Shown here: positions 12,833-24,703 of the stretch, piece after piece | How positions within the stretch are numbered: position 1 is the first letter of the stretch | How the letters are laid out: each line of letters starts with the position of its first letter | Assembly (NCBI GenBank): GCA_030435675.1 | Contig: CM059621.1 | Span: 7,626,001-7,690,000, forward strand | Direction of reading: 5' to 3' | DNA: 64,000 nucleotides | Origin: Steinernema hermaphroditum | Taxonomy: Eukaryota; Nematoda; Chromadorea; Rhabditida; Steinernematidae | Notes under the pieces: model-generated | The model's database searches: none | Seen by the model: only the letters and a program-made list of their open reading frames with translations | What the model was told of the DNA's origin: nothing | Position numbers and translations under genes: made by a program

Positions 12833-13001
12833 TACAGGCTGTCCCAAAAAGGTCACTTTAGACAGAGGTCTAGTCTAGCCATTCAAAGCCATCCAGACCG
12901 GTGAGATCGGTCGGTTTCTTGCGTTTTTCAACCGATCTTACGTCTCAATGCTCTCGGAAATGACTGCCCAGACTTCTGTCTAAAGTACAGTGTAGCCTAT
13001 A
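12833..13001. repeat. Foldback element / long imperfect hairpin
   Basis: The left arm from 12855 (actttagacaga and onward) pairs with the right arm ending at 12986; the first 12 bases match perfectly, then the arms pair imperfectly over about 65 bases to a short loop near 12920. The outer left end reads TACAGGCTGTCCCAAAAAGG, which resembles mariner-type ends, and the right end TATAGGCT in reverse complement is similar. A mariner-derived MITE is the simplest reading. A transcribed hairpin RNA is possible. Confidence 0.55.
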
Positions 13002-14675
13002 GATGCAAAAAAAATATCTGATAGGCTCCTTTCACCAGAAGATTTGTATGAAATTGATCGGATTCACACCGACTCCTGTCTCAAAAATCGCCACAACATA
13101 GAGACATCGAATAGCAGGACATTTTTACACCTTGTGCTTGGAGAAATAAGGTAATTGTGCGCGCCTTAGTAAGCTGTGCAAGCTGATAAGTTCTATACAG
13201 TTGTGCACAACTCTTGAGAGCTTTCTGCAGCTTTGCGTAGATTGCTCGGTCGACGACTGCCCCTGCTGTGGGGTCAAAAATCAAAGTCGATCGCAGCTGA
13301 CCGCTGTGAGTACCCTGGTTCTATGATCTCTCCTTCGCTGTTGCAAACGATTTCCAACGCTGAAACATCCGATAAGTTCGTCCTCGTTATGAGCTCCATG
13401 AGTTATGAGCTGAGTGTGTCTTTGCATGTAGCATCTCTTATCAGCCCCCAGATGGCCATCAAAGTGATCGGGAGAGCATTTCCAAATAGGTCGTTCCTGC
13501 AGGCCGAGCGGACTCTGTGTGGACCTGGTCGGCGGAAGGGCCACTTCCCGTGGAGTCCCTCTTATCTAGAAGCTGCTGGGTGAACATTGGAATTCCACGG
13601 CGACAGCGGAATGCAACGTCAACAATTCCCCTTGCACGTCCATGTTCGAACCGTAGTTCTCCAGGGTAATCCAGCAAGCAGAACCTGAGAACTCAGCAGC
13701 AAAACCCCGCGAGTCGGATCAAAGAACCGTAGTCGAGTTGTCCCCACAGCTGACCACTAGCGTCTGCTCGATGAGCCTTCTTGATCTATCAGCGGACTTG
13801 ATTTCTCATCAGCTTTCGCTGAAGCCTAGGCGCTCGACTGGCGACGCCATTTTCGGGAGGTCTGCCCAGCTGCTATTTTTGTGACTCACACAGTGACGGA
13901 AAGATGATTAATGTCATTTTTGATTTTTTGTTCTGCATTGAACTCATTGGAATGTCCTCCAACGCCTAATTAGTAGGCAGTACAGACGGGTCAGGTGAAA
14001 TGTTAAATAGACAGCTGAAATTCACATGAATCCAGCGTCCATCCATCTAAACAAAGGCCTTAGATGATACTTTCCTGAAAGGCATTTAGGAAAAGATCAT
14101 GGCTCCAAAGTTGCACAATCTACACCTTATCTCCATCCCTCTTTTCCCTCGTCTGAACCCGTAAAACGTAATAAAAACTGTCCTTTGGTGTTCGCCTCGC
14201 CCTTCGACCATTAATGATCGACAGTTCGGCTGATCTTCAGTCGCTATCAGCGGAGATAACCGAGTGCTCCAGCACTGGATGGCGGAAGCCCCTTTTGCGT
14301 CAGAAACGTTCAAAAAGCGAATCGATTGCGCCATGTGACCGCAAAATAATCGTCTTAAAGCGGAGGGCGCACTCCCGCGCTTTCGCGAAGTGCAAAAAAT
14401 TAAGAAGCCTCAGAAGTTGTCTGCCGAGTGGCTGTTTGCCGTTGGAATTAGGGACAAACGGGAGCGATTGCCAGCTTTCAGCGAGTGTCCCTGTGGAAGC
14501 TGCAGGCATCGATAGCAAAATTCCACGTCTTGGATCGTATCGATACTATTGAAGTTTTTTTGCTGAACGGTTCCTTGGGAATAGAGGACGGAGAGATAAA
14601 GCTCTCTGTCACACTACGTTCTTTGGGTAAAAAACACACAGGTTCACATGATGCGAAACCCTTATGCAGAATGAA

Positions 14676-14927
14676 TTAAAAAGTCATATTTTCAGAGGAG
14701 GAAATGGGAGTGGAAATCGGATAAGACAGGAAAATATGTCTACGCGAGATTTTGGCCGCTCTTCACTCTCATTCCCATCAAATAGACAGACTTTCTGTCT
14801 CCTTTTGGGGTTTTCTCCCTTTCTAACATCCTGACATAAAGGTCCACGAGACAAGTCTTAATGTCTACGCGACTAGCCATCCGCTTCCGTTCCCTCAATG
14901 AATGAAAAGGGAACTTTTCTAGCACAT
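14676..14927 (+). repeat. Dispersed repeat, copy 1
   Basis: This aligns in the same orientation with 23428-23655. Shared landmarks in order: aaaaagtcat near the left end, aatgggagtgga, cttcactct, atgtctacg, and aacttttctagcaca at the right end. The copies differ by several small insertions. There is no coding content. It is probably a non-autonomous mobile element; I see no clear terminal inverted repeats. Confidence 0.6.
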
Positions 14928-17900
14928 CCTACGTATCCATAGATTGGGTTCTGACTGAAAGAGAAATGTTCATTTCTGAATATATTCACCGCAACATTGG
15001 ATTTGAAACGCTGTACGTTCGGTGTTCATCAAAGGCGATTTGCTTTAGTTTTGTTCCCACATTCCTTCAAAATCCACGTGGTTGAACATCACCTAACATG
15101 ATATAATGTATTTATCAAAACAATTCTTTTATTCTTAAAAACATTTAAAATAGAGCAAAACGAAAACAAAGACACTTCGGCCATTTTATTGCCTTGACCT
15201 TTTTGTTTTGAAAACAATAAAATAAGTAGCAATTAGAAAGTGTATTTATATCGATATTGCATAAATTGCGATACGTAATAGAAGCAAAATATAAAAAAAA
15301 CAAAATACTTAAATAAAAGGACTTTTATAATTCTCTCAAATTTAACTCCTCTCATAGACTTCTTGTTTCTTTCAAAATTTTATTTATTTATTTAAGAATT
15401 AACTTTTAGCATGCTACCTCAATACAAAGACAGAGTCCTTTTTTATACATTTAAAAATAAAAATATTTATGTAAATGTAATTGTATTGAAAATCATTAAA
15501 TTTTCGTTTACCGTACCTGCCACACAAGATACATACGTTACTGTCGAAATAACCTTTCTACCGTCGGCGCCATACACCGAACCGGAGTTCTTCTGCTTCG
15601 GGCTGTCCATACATCACATACCAAGACGAACGCTCTATTATTGCTATCGGTGAAGGTCGCCGCAAGGTTTATGAGCGATAAACGCAATTCGACCTTTTTT
15701 AGCACAATCTTTTAATATACGCAGGTTGCTTTTATCTATTAGCCGTTTGAGTGGCCTCGAAGTCAGTCAGTCAACCTGTGTGAATCGCCCACTAGAGGTC
15801 ATTGCGTATTATTTCAAGAAAGCAATCAATGTGATTGCTAGAAATGCTATCAAGCGGCAAGTAGCGACAGCCGTGTTTTATTTATGTGCCCATAAACTTC
15901 GCCCTATGACGCCCTTCTCTGTCGAAACTCTGCAGACTTTATCAGCGATTCCCTCTTTTTACAGTTCTGCATGCCACTATCACGGGCGTCCAGAGGCAAA
16001 AGACCAACACGCAGCAGATCCAGTTCCGGCACCTCTTCCACAATTAACTCCTTCGCGCAGGCCTCCATTGGCCCACTTCGCGTCCTCTTCAGTCGCGTCA
16101 AAACAAATTTCTTCATCAAAGTGCCAATTGCATGACGCGCTCGGTTTCCGGCGCTCCCACGGATCGGCTTTGTTTGTTTTGTGCATTTATCATGATGATT
16201 AGCCCCGCGTCTTCGGATCCCGCTTCTCGGCTGCGGCGACGTCATCGTGACGCCGAGGTTCGGAAAACACACACTCGGAGTTTACTTGCCGCAATGCCGT
16301 CTGATGACGTCATCGGCGACGGAGAAGCGGCGGTGGCGACGGTGGCGAAGACGTTGGCACATCCTATTTTTTATGCATCGGCGCGGGGGCAAAGTGGGCC
16401 AACGACGACGCCGACGACCGCGGCGCCCTCTTCCACTTCGTTCTCTCGTATAGCGGCGATCTGAAGAAGACGCGTTCGACATCCCGCACTGCGAACTAGA
16501 GGGCAAAAAGGTGACATGCTGAGGAGGCGATATGGAGATTAATGATAACGCAAACGATGTGCTTCCCTACACGCCGATGTAAACAAATCGGATCGCAATT
16601 TATGAGTTTTCGCAGCGTTCTACGTCCTCGAAACGTCGCTTTCCGAGAGCGCCGATCACAAATGATTCATTTTGGATGTGAGTCATTGTATCTTCTGTTT
16701 TAATGCTATCCCGTGGCCGTGGAATGTTGCATGTGAACAACATATGCACAAGAAATACTTCCGTAGTTCAAAAAGTGTTTCGTTTGGTGTCAGGACGGTT
16801 TCGTGGTGCATCTTAGAACACGAGGTAGCACAGAGAGATGTTAGACCTGTTGAGGGCAGACTCAGGCATGCCCTTTGATGGACAGTCTAGACAGATCCCT
16901 CACCATATATATAGCATTGTGTCATTGAGGTGTGCAGCGAGTAAAGGACCGGTCGTGTGCTTCTTGTGATACACCGCAAAAAAAGTGTGGCAAGGCCTTG
17001 TAAACCAAATCGCTTTGAAATTTCTATTTCATTCTTATGATCAGGGAACCACTAGTAGTCAAGTGTCTTAAGAATTTAAATCTGAACTAACAAACGTTTT
17101 AGTGATTTCGAATACCGATTCTAAGAGTTTACACAGCCATATGTAAGGATAGAATAGTTGTAGCTAGGCTCACTTCTGAATCAGCCCTAATTGTTGCAAT
17201 GCCTCCTGTGTGGTGTATTTTTACGTTGGAGACAAAATAGAAAGGAAATGTTTCCATTTCTAGACAAGAAATAAATAATTTTAGAGGCCGCCATCGATTA
17301 CTATTGCAGCGAAGAAGCCTGACACCCCTTCTCGGCAAAAGGTCTCTTCCCGCAGAAACCAGAAGAACCACTTCGCTGTTTGTTTTCCTTCTTCCGAGCA
17401 CTACACCGTATCCGGTCGATGGATTCCGCTTTCCTCCCCCGCAGGAAAACAAAACAATTTTATCATAATAAATCGGATGAGAATGTTGGATGTCGCGCAC
17501 AAAGAACGATCTGCATAACATACGACGAACGGACGCAAAACTGATAAGGATTAGAAAGAGACGCTAGAGAACTATCGAATAGATTATTTAGTCAACGCGA
17601 AAGGGTCCTAAACAGATCCCGGCGGGACGCACGGGAGAAAGAGTTCGAAGAAGTGAGCATCGAGGGCACGCGGGGGACCCTCAAGGTAAAGTGGTGGGCA
17701 GCTTGGAGCGACGCGTGTGGATTGTTCGAGGAACTAGAGGACAACGTTTATCTGAAGTCGAGTTTCCCTAAAACAATCTCCTAAGTGGTGTCGGTTCGTT
17801 ACGGTAGAAACACGAAAGAAGTCTTGGAATAGTACATTGGAGAGAAGAACAGTGTTTGAACAAAACCCGAGTGAGCATTGTCGTCGCGGGGACCACCGCG

Positions 17901-18059
17901 AGTGAGGGGACACACCGCACACAATACAACAAATTAACAAAGAACACAAGATTTATGGTACAATTTTAGAGTTACGAAAATGGGCTAAAGAGAGGGGGAG
18001 GTGGAGAGGTTGCGCTGCCTACGAGGGAGATCCTAGCGATGCAGCAAGTGCCTTGGTGC

Positions 18060-20147
18060 CTATTGGGAGATCTTGTCCTCGCTGAAGTTCTCCTTCATTA
18101 CTTCGAAGTGAACGAGGCCGAGGCGCGACGAGATGTCGTGTTCGATGTTGAGGGCGTACGCACGGCACTCAACCAGCACAAGCTTGTTGTCCGGCAGGTT
18201 CTCGAACTTCACCATGGCCTAAAATGAACACAACAATGTGAACCTGGCGAAGAGGGGAGATGAATTTGACCATCTACGGCAGTGCAACACCAAAGGAATT
18301 CTAACTTACGATGGGCTGGTGATAGTTGTCCATGACGGCGTACGGGTAGTACTTTCCGCTAATACCCTCACGAGGAATGTAGGTCATCTCTCCGACGTGC
18401 TCCTTGTCCACATCGTACTGCAAACAACGGACGTAAATTATCCCGAAACTTATTCTCCGTCACTCACGGCTCCGTCACAGTGGATGGCGATGTTGTTCTT
18501 CGCGTAGCGATCGCGGACCTGCTCGGGGACGGAGTCATCGGGGTAGTCGACGGGTTGCCATCCGATAAGGCGGTTCAGCGAGAGGATCACGCAGGGCTTT
18601 CCGTCCTTGAATCCGTAGGCGTTGTCCTGAGAGCAACCGGCCTTCTTGAAGATGTCCAGGTCAAATCGGCAGGCCTGAATCAATGCAATCACTGGAAATC
18701 AGGGTGGTACGGCGCTCACAGGCATGGGGTGCTCTTCGTTGACCTTTCCGTAGGAAATGGCTTGGCCGTTAGACTCGCTGGGTCCACACTGGCGAGTGTT
18801 GTTGAGGTTATTATACTTGGCGAGGTATGTATCGAGAGCATCGACGTATTTTCCGTAGGAGCTCTGATCCTTCGTGTTGAATTTGATAAGTGTTGAGTCG
18901 GGGTCTTCCTTCAACCAGGGCTGGTAGCCGACTCCTGAAATAAACCACGTCAAGTTGAATCTTGCATTATTTTCGCTTTTATTCCGGCGAGCTCCCATAG
19001 AGCATCCCCTTCCCTGATCCCAGAACATTCCTCTTCTACCGTTCCCCCTCGGCAGGTGTCGACAGCAAACAGTTCTCCTCTCAGCGAAGTCGTCCTCGTC
19101 AAGAGGCATCTGTAGTGTGATCCAAGACAAATACTTCTTCTGTCTTCCCGGCGCGCCTCTTCGCAAACACTTCCACGTCGCCTGGGCCTAAGCACAGTCG
19201 TTCTCTCCCCACGTAATCTTCGGCCTTTACAAGAAGCGTCGGAAAATGGGCAAACCCGTGAATTCAATTACTCTAACCCCTTCTACGCGCCTATAGGAAA
19301 GAGCCAAAGCGATCGACACAAGCACTAGAGCCCATCAGCACTCAGCGCCCACAAACAAACAGGAAACCTGTTTTCGCTCCGTTTTGGCGCTGCTCGGCAC
19401 TGGCGCATAATGATATCAATAACAACTTTCGGAGCGAAAGTGGGAAGAGTGGATGAGGAAAAACCCACCAGGATTGATTCCGATAATCGTTCCCTTGCCG
19501 TAGTAGCGAGGCACTTTGTAGTCGAGCGTGTTGAGGAAGATGGCAAGGCAGGCAATCCAGAAAGCGGCGAGGAGGGCGTAGAAGATGACGTAGAAGACGA
19601 GGATCTGACCTGAAATGGAAGCCGTGATTCTCGTCCAGTAATAATGGAAAACACGCATTCTGTGGCAATAAAATGCTTATACTGCTACAGAAAAACACGG
19701 CTTCCGTTTCTCAAGAGTTATCGTTTCAGATTGCCGACACACTAATTATTCAAAGCATGTTCATGACGTAAAGCCGGGAAGCTAAAATGTTTGCTGGCGC
19801 ATTCATCGCCATGGGAACATGGCGCAATCGTAAATTTACGATTTTTGGTTTTTGCTAGCTCTCAAGGAGTAGAACGACGCTAAATCGAGCAACCACCCCC
19901 ACAGAGATGCTACTTGAAATTCTAGTTACCCTCAAAGTCACGATACTAGTTCCGCAAACGCTTACACCAGGATTTCGCGGTTCTTCCAAGGCACGTTCCC
20001 TTGTCCTTGTTGTACAGGAAACTGCCGAAGCCCTCCTTCTTGGGAACCGTCTGACCGTTTGTCATAAGCTGAAACGCACACCAAGTTAGAATCCAAGTAG
20101 CCTGGGCATACCGCATTGTTTTCCTCAAGCGCGTTGTTCTTCGACAT
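18060..20147 (-). CDS. Na+/K+-transporting ATPase beta subunit
   Basis: The beta subunit is the glycosylated type II membrane partner of the sodium pump alpha chain, needed for its folding and delivery to the plasma membrane. Seven exons, in transcript order: 20147-20112, 20068-19966, 19609-19469, 18934-18720, 18674-18468, 18417-18310 and 18218-18060. All phases agree and give 322 residues, the usual size. There is a short cytoplasmic N-terminus, a membrane span at about residues 48-71 ([17 protein letters not shown]), then the extracellular domain with conserved motifs YYPY, CRAYA and a Cys pattern suited to disulfides. Asn-linked sites occur, for example NNTR. Two introns are long for this genome (534 and 356 nt) and could hold regulatory sites. 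Codon usage is strongly biased, as expected of an abundant protein. The closely related H+/K+-ATPase beta is a vertebrate lineage, so the Na+/K+ assignment is safer here. Confidence 0.92.
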
Positions 20148-20541
20148 CTTCTCAAGCTACCGGTGGTCGTCGAAGAACCGAGCGAAGAATCGGGTGTCCA
20201 AGTGTTGAGTGGCTGTTTGAGACGAACGAAAAACGCGAGAGTTTTTGTTCGGCGCGACTTCGAACACAAGAACACTGCAAATGAAGGAAGAAATCACGAT
20301 ATGAATAAGCTGCGCGCAAAATGCTGCTCTCTGTAAAATGTTAAACACGACGACGGTGACAACAGCGGCGAAAAGGGGGAGGAGATTGGCAAAAGGGGGA
20401 AAGGAAACGCGTCGCGACACCCCGATCGGGAGGGGTTGATAAGAAGGAGAAGAAGAAGACGAGGACAACAGAAGCGAGCATCTCGCCGAGCATCACACAC
20501 ACGCTAGCAGCACCACTACCAGCCTGGCGAGCCGGCCAGAG

Positions 20542-20549
20542 TATAAATA
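20542..20549 (+). promoter_or_regulatory. TATA-like box upstream of the ATPase beta gene
   Basis: TATAAATA in a GC-rich context, about 395 bp upstream of the minus-strand start codon. The consensus reads on the plus strand, pointing away from that gene; on the minus strand it reads TATTTATA. It may serve an unseen plus-strand transcript or be incidental. Confidence 0.25.
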
Positions 20550-21245
20550 TCGGAGTGCCCCTCGGCCCAAAAAAGCGCGATCACTCGTCGCTGTCGTCAC
20601 CAGCCGCTGGAGCCACTGATAAGGCAACAATAAACGCCATTCCGTATGAGCGTAAATGCACAGAGAGTGGCAATTAATACTTATCTGTAGCGCTGCTATT
20701 TTAGAACTCCTTTAACGACCCGATTTGGACAGCAAAGGCCTGTACAGCTCCGGGTCTCCGGCGCTGGACATCGAAGAGATCTCCTGAATGTGGAAGTGAA
20801 GAGGGAAGACAAAATAAGATTTGACAGCTGCGGCAGACACTTGGCGACGGAGGAGGCTTCTTGTGGAGCTCCTCGAGAGAAAAAGAGCGCCGCGAAAGAG
20901 CAAAATAACACAAAAATCACAAAGGGTCTTTCAACCGGTCAGATCAACGTTTTGCAGCGCACTGGAAGAGTTCCAATTCAGGGCGCCACGATCGATGATC
21001 CACCCGTTAGGGCCTTCGATAGGCAAAGGGCAAAGTGTAAAGGAGGCTAATGCGCACGATCGTTTTTTGAGCCGTTCAACGCTGGGAGCAGCTTCAAAGT
21101 TTCCGATAAGGCTGCAAGCGAGAGATAAGAAACGGAGGTGAACGTTTCAACACGAACGACGATAAGGGAGCGCGAATAGTCACAGTTTAGAAGTCGCTCT
21201 GCATCTACGCGAATCGATCTGGGCCGCACAGGAAGTGCCAAACAT

Positions 21246-21268
21246 CCTCTCCTCCTCCTCCTCCTCCT
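21246..21268. repeat. CCT trinucleotide microsatellite
   Basis: About seven uninterrupted CCT units after a slightly imperfect start. Confidence 0.8.
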
Positions 21269-21599
21269 AAAAGCCTATGTTTACAAAACTCCATCCGCGC
21301 TCTGTTTATTCGAAAAGAAAACAGATCTCCGAAAAGCCAACATTTGCGTTGCAAAAAGAGAGTGTCAAGACAAATCAATACCTCTTAGAGATCTCTAATC
21401 TCTGACGCAAATTCTGAATAATTAACGCGAAGCAATAAGGAAAGCAAGCGAGATCAATAATTCATGGCGGAAGGGACAGGCGAAACGTCCTCTAGAAGAG
21501 TACAAAAAGCGGCGGGGATATCGGGCAGCTCTCAGAACAAGTGGCGAAAATAAGATCTCTACTGCGACAACACGAGATTACCGGGCGCACAAAATTAAA

Positions 21600-22210
21600 A
21601 GTGCAAGCAGAGAGGCGGCGGGGACCGGAAATCTAGTACGTTTGGCGCTGAAAGAAGTCGAAAATACGACGACGACGCGCCGAGTTATGATGAGGGCGAC
21701 GGTAGCCGCGGCGACGGCGCGCGAAGGTAACGGTCGTCGCGGCTGGCAGAAGGCGCGGCGGCGAGGGAGAGGATCGACGAAGATGGCGGCGGCGGTAGCC
21801 GGTGACGGTGCGAGCGATTGTGGCGGTGATTGGGTTGGACGACGACACGACGACACGGCGGCGGCGACGACGAACGATCAAACGCGGCGCCGCAGAAATT
21901 TTGCGTCAAGCAGCCAAAAGCAAAGGGGCGGGGCCCGGAGAAGTGAGCGAGAGAAACAGACGCCGCCGCGGCGCGTCGCGCGAAGCAGCAGAAGGAGCGA
22001 TCGATGGAAAGCAGCTTAGCTTGGCTCTGCTGCTGCTGCAACGGGTGCCCTCGCCCTCCTCCTACAACTCAGCCGCGACGGACGGACAGAGCGACGGAGA
22101 GGAACAGCCGCAGCGGCGGAGGCAGCTGAAGAGGAAGATGGCCCTGGCCAGACCGAGGGACTTCCCAGCAGCGCACAGGAGTACCGGTAGGGCCGCCAAA
22201 GCCGCTTAGG
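21600..22210. other. CGG/CGA-rich block
   Basis: About 600 bp dominated by CGG, CGA and GCG triplets, far more GC-rich than the sequence on either side. Long open frames occur in several phases on both strands, giving Arg-, Ala- and Ser-rich translations typical of biased composition. A short plus-strand frame beginning at 22138 (MALARPRDFPAAH) runs to a GTAGGG donor-like site and might be a first exon. I cannot link it to a second exon. A CpG-rich promoter or 5' UTR is the other option. Confidence 0.4.
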
Positions 22211-23427
22211 CCAACCGCGCCGCTACCGACGATTACCGAGGGTCCGGGTGCAGGCGAAAGAAGCGACGCTGCAGGACACTGCTTGCAGAGGGTCGTCGTG
22301 TGTCCCGGAGGGCCTCATTTCAATAACCAACACACTCAGCAGCCCTGATGACGGCCCGGAGTCGCTCTCCCCTTCAAATGGCCGATGACGTCATCATCGG
22401 CAATTCGGAGGCGATAATTTTAGAGAGAGTAAACTTTTCCTCTCATATTTCGCTTCCCCTTTGTCAGTTGGGGCACCTTTAGCACTCAAGCGACGGGGAG
22501 GAAGAGTCGCAATTGGGGAAATTTGTGCGAAGGAATGGGTGGCATCCTACGAATACAGCTTGAACCTCAAGAACAAGGACCTTCCTATAGGTCATACAGT
22601 CAAAATCCAAGGGTTACCCCTAGAAGGCGCACCACATGGTCTTCAAAGCGTCTTCTTTTCATAGACATTGTCAAAATAGATGTCAAAATGGTGGATGTGC
22701 AAACCCTTTCAAAATCCATATGGGCGCAGGACGCTAATCCAGAGCTCCAGAACATAATTAGTTATCGACTGGCCTTTGCCATACACGGTCCCAAAACAAG
22801 GGAGTCGTGTAAATAAAACCCTCGAAGCTCCACTCCAAACTCGAGTAAGTAAGCTCCCGGTAAATAAAGCCGGCGATAAGGGAAGTTGCGTAACCGGAAG
22901 GAGATTAAACGCGAATTGCAAGGGAAACCTTAGAGAGCGAGCGGGGAACCGGTCTTTGAATTCTTGATGCCCGGAAGACACCAAGACGCAATAAAATTAG
23001 AAAGAACGTTTATGATTCGGTTCAATCGATTGCTGAACCGATTTCGCAGAGAATCCACACCGCTGACGTCAAAGAAAGGGGAGAGATAATTTTAGATGTG
23101 ACCTTGCGGCGTTTTCGCCAAGTTGATCGGGTCGGAAAACGAACTCGTCTGCTGAATGAACCGAATGGAAAAAAGAAATGGATTGGGAAGGGTAATTCGA
23201 AGTGAAGTGTTCGAGGGCGTCTTTGCAGAGCGATTAGAATGGGCGATTCCGATGAATGAAACTGCAGAATGTACCTTATGACGGCCATTTTTTAACCTTA
23301 AAAGGCTAACAAATTCAATTTCTGTCGACAATCACCAATGTTTTGGAGATGGACATTGGCTTGTCCTACGATTAGATGGATTTTAGGAACGTTTCTGAGC
23401 CTTCATGACATTCACAAAGCATGCCAG

Positions 23428-23655
23428 AATCAAAAAGTCATTTATTCAGTCCGGGAAGGGAATGGGAGTGGAGATCGGTCCAGGCAAGACAGAAAAAGTG
23501 TCTCTTCACTCTGATTCCGCGAGGGAGGGAGATCGGTCGCACGGGGCCAGACAGATCTTCTCTAGCAAACTATTCGAAATGTCTACGAGACCACTTGACC
23601 GCTCTCCTCCTCGCATTTCTCCTCGCAGGAATCAAAAGAAACTTTTCTAGCACAG
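23428..23655 (+). repeat. Dispersed repeat, copy 2
   Basis: Same-orientation relative of 14676-14927, sharing both ends and several internal blocks. This copy is about 24 bp shorter. Confidence 0.6.
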
Positions 23656-24665
23656 CACTCAGAAGAAGACCACGTGACACGTTACGCTGCTGATGATACT
23701 AAAAATTCAGTCAAAACTGATTTGGCTTGTGTGGCCGGTCTGATTAAGCCCTAACTAATCATTATTTGCGAATGAAGAAGACTTGAGTATGGGTTTGGAA
23801 ACCTTAACCTGCAAATTAAATCTTAATTCGTCAAGTGAGGCTTCGTGAAATCGCCGCTGGTGTTGTTTGCTATTGCAAGAAAACATTGGATGGTCAACAA
23901 ATTTTAGTGTTTCAGGCGGTACAGAAGTTTCAAGTAGAAGTTCAAGGAAGAGAAGATGTGCAAAATTCCGCTTAAAACTTGAAATTTAGGCGCAAACTAG
24001 AAACTTGATCATCTTTGAAGGTTCCGCTAATGAAGAGCCGAACCGCAACAAATCACTCCGACAGCATCTAAATCACCCGATGAGGGGCAAAAAGGGTCCG
24101 ACCTTGCAAGGCGCGATTTGCTCTTCTCGAGGAGTGAACAGTCTGTCAGAAGTGATCTGTCGAACATCGCGCGACTTCCGCCGCCACGGACATCGCAACT
24201 CCGCCCGTTGTGATCTATCAATTGATCGGCGCGCGGGTCAGCGAGTTCTATTTCGAGAAGGTGTGCTCGCTCGGCGGCAACAAGTGCTCCCCACACAGAT
24301 CAGTTCAAAAATCGAGCACCCGCCGCCCGGCAGAAAGTTTCACGGGTAATTGCGCCTCGCGATGCCAGTAAATATGGAGGATAACTCGGGGGACTGGTTT
24401 TGGCGACGAAAGTTATACTTATTGTTGTCGTCGGGAGGGACCGGAAGCAGCAGCAAAGACTAATAAGTTGGCGGTAAACAGGAAAACGAAGTGCGAAGAG
24501 ACGTTTTTCGATTCGTTATCAATCATCTTATATTTAGGGAACAGTATCTGAGAAATGATTAAAGGTCAGTGTTAAGTAGACCCTTTAAGGCCGACAATAA
24601 ATTACCAAAAATCCAAAAGAAAGTGTTTTCGATAAATCGAGGACCTACCAGCTCTCTAATGAGCC

Positions 24666-24703
24666 CTTTTTAAAAAAAAAAAAAAACCTTTTTTTTAAAA
24701 AAG
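24666..24703. repeat. Poly(A)/poly(T) hairpin
   Basis: A run of T, a long run of A, two C, a run of T and a run of A, bounded by c and g. It can fold into an A/T stem. Possible replication or assembly slippage site. Confidence 0.5.

Larger units (their letters stand above)
11933..18059. other. Intergenic, repeats but no supported gene
   Basis: Six kilobases without a recognisable exon. It contains a foldback element (12833-13001) and one copy of a dispersed repeat (14676-14927), both listed separately. The stretch at about 15.9-16.6 kb is GC-rich and open in several frames on both strands, which I read as composition rather than coding. The last kilobase lies downstream of the minus-strand Na+/K+-ATPase beta gene and should hold its 3' UTR. 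Confidence 0.4.

Noticed and set aside
15900..16500. Overlapping open frames on both strands
   Set aside because: CpG-rich composition opens several frames at once. A shared KWAN string on opposite strands looked interesting, but there is no exon chain or family match.
18935..19468. Alternative exon in the long intron of the ATPase beta gene
   Set aside because: An open minus-strand frame exists, but its product does not resemble any beta-subunit segment.
21642..22209. Long Arg/Ala-rich open frames on both strands
   Set aside because: They follow from CGG/CGA triplet bias and have no stop-frequency signal of real coding.
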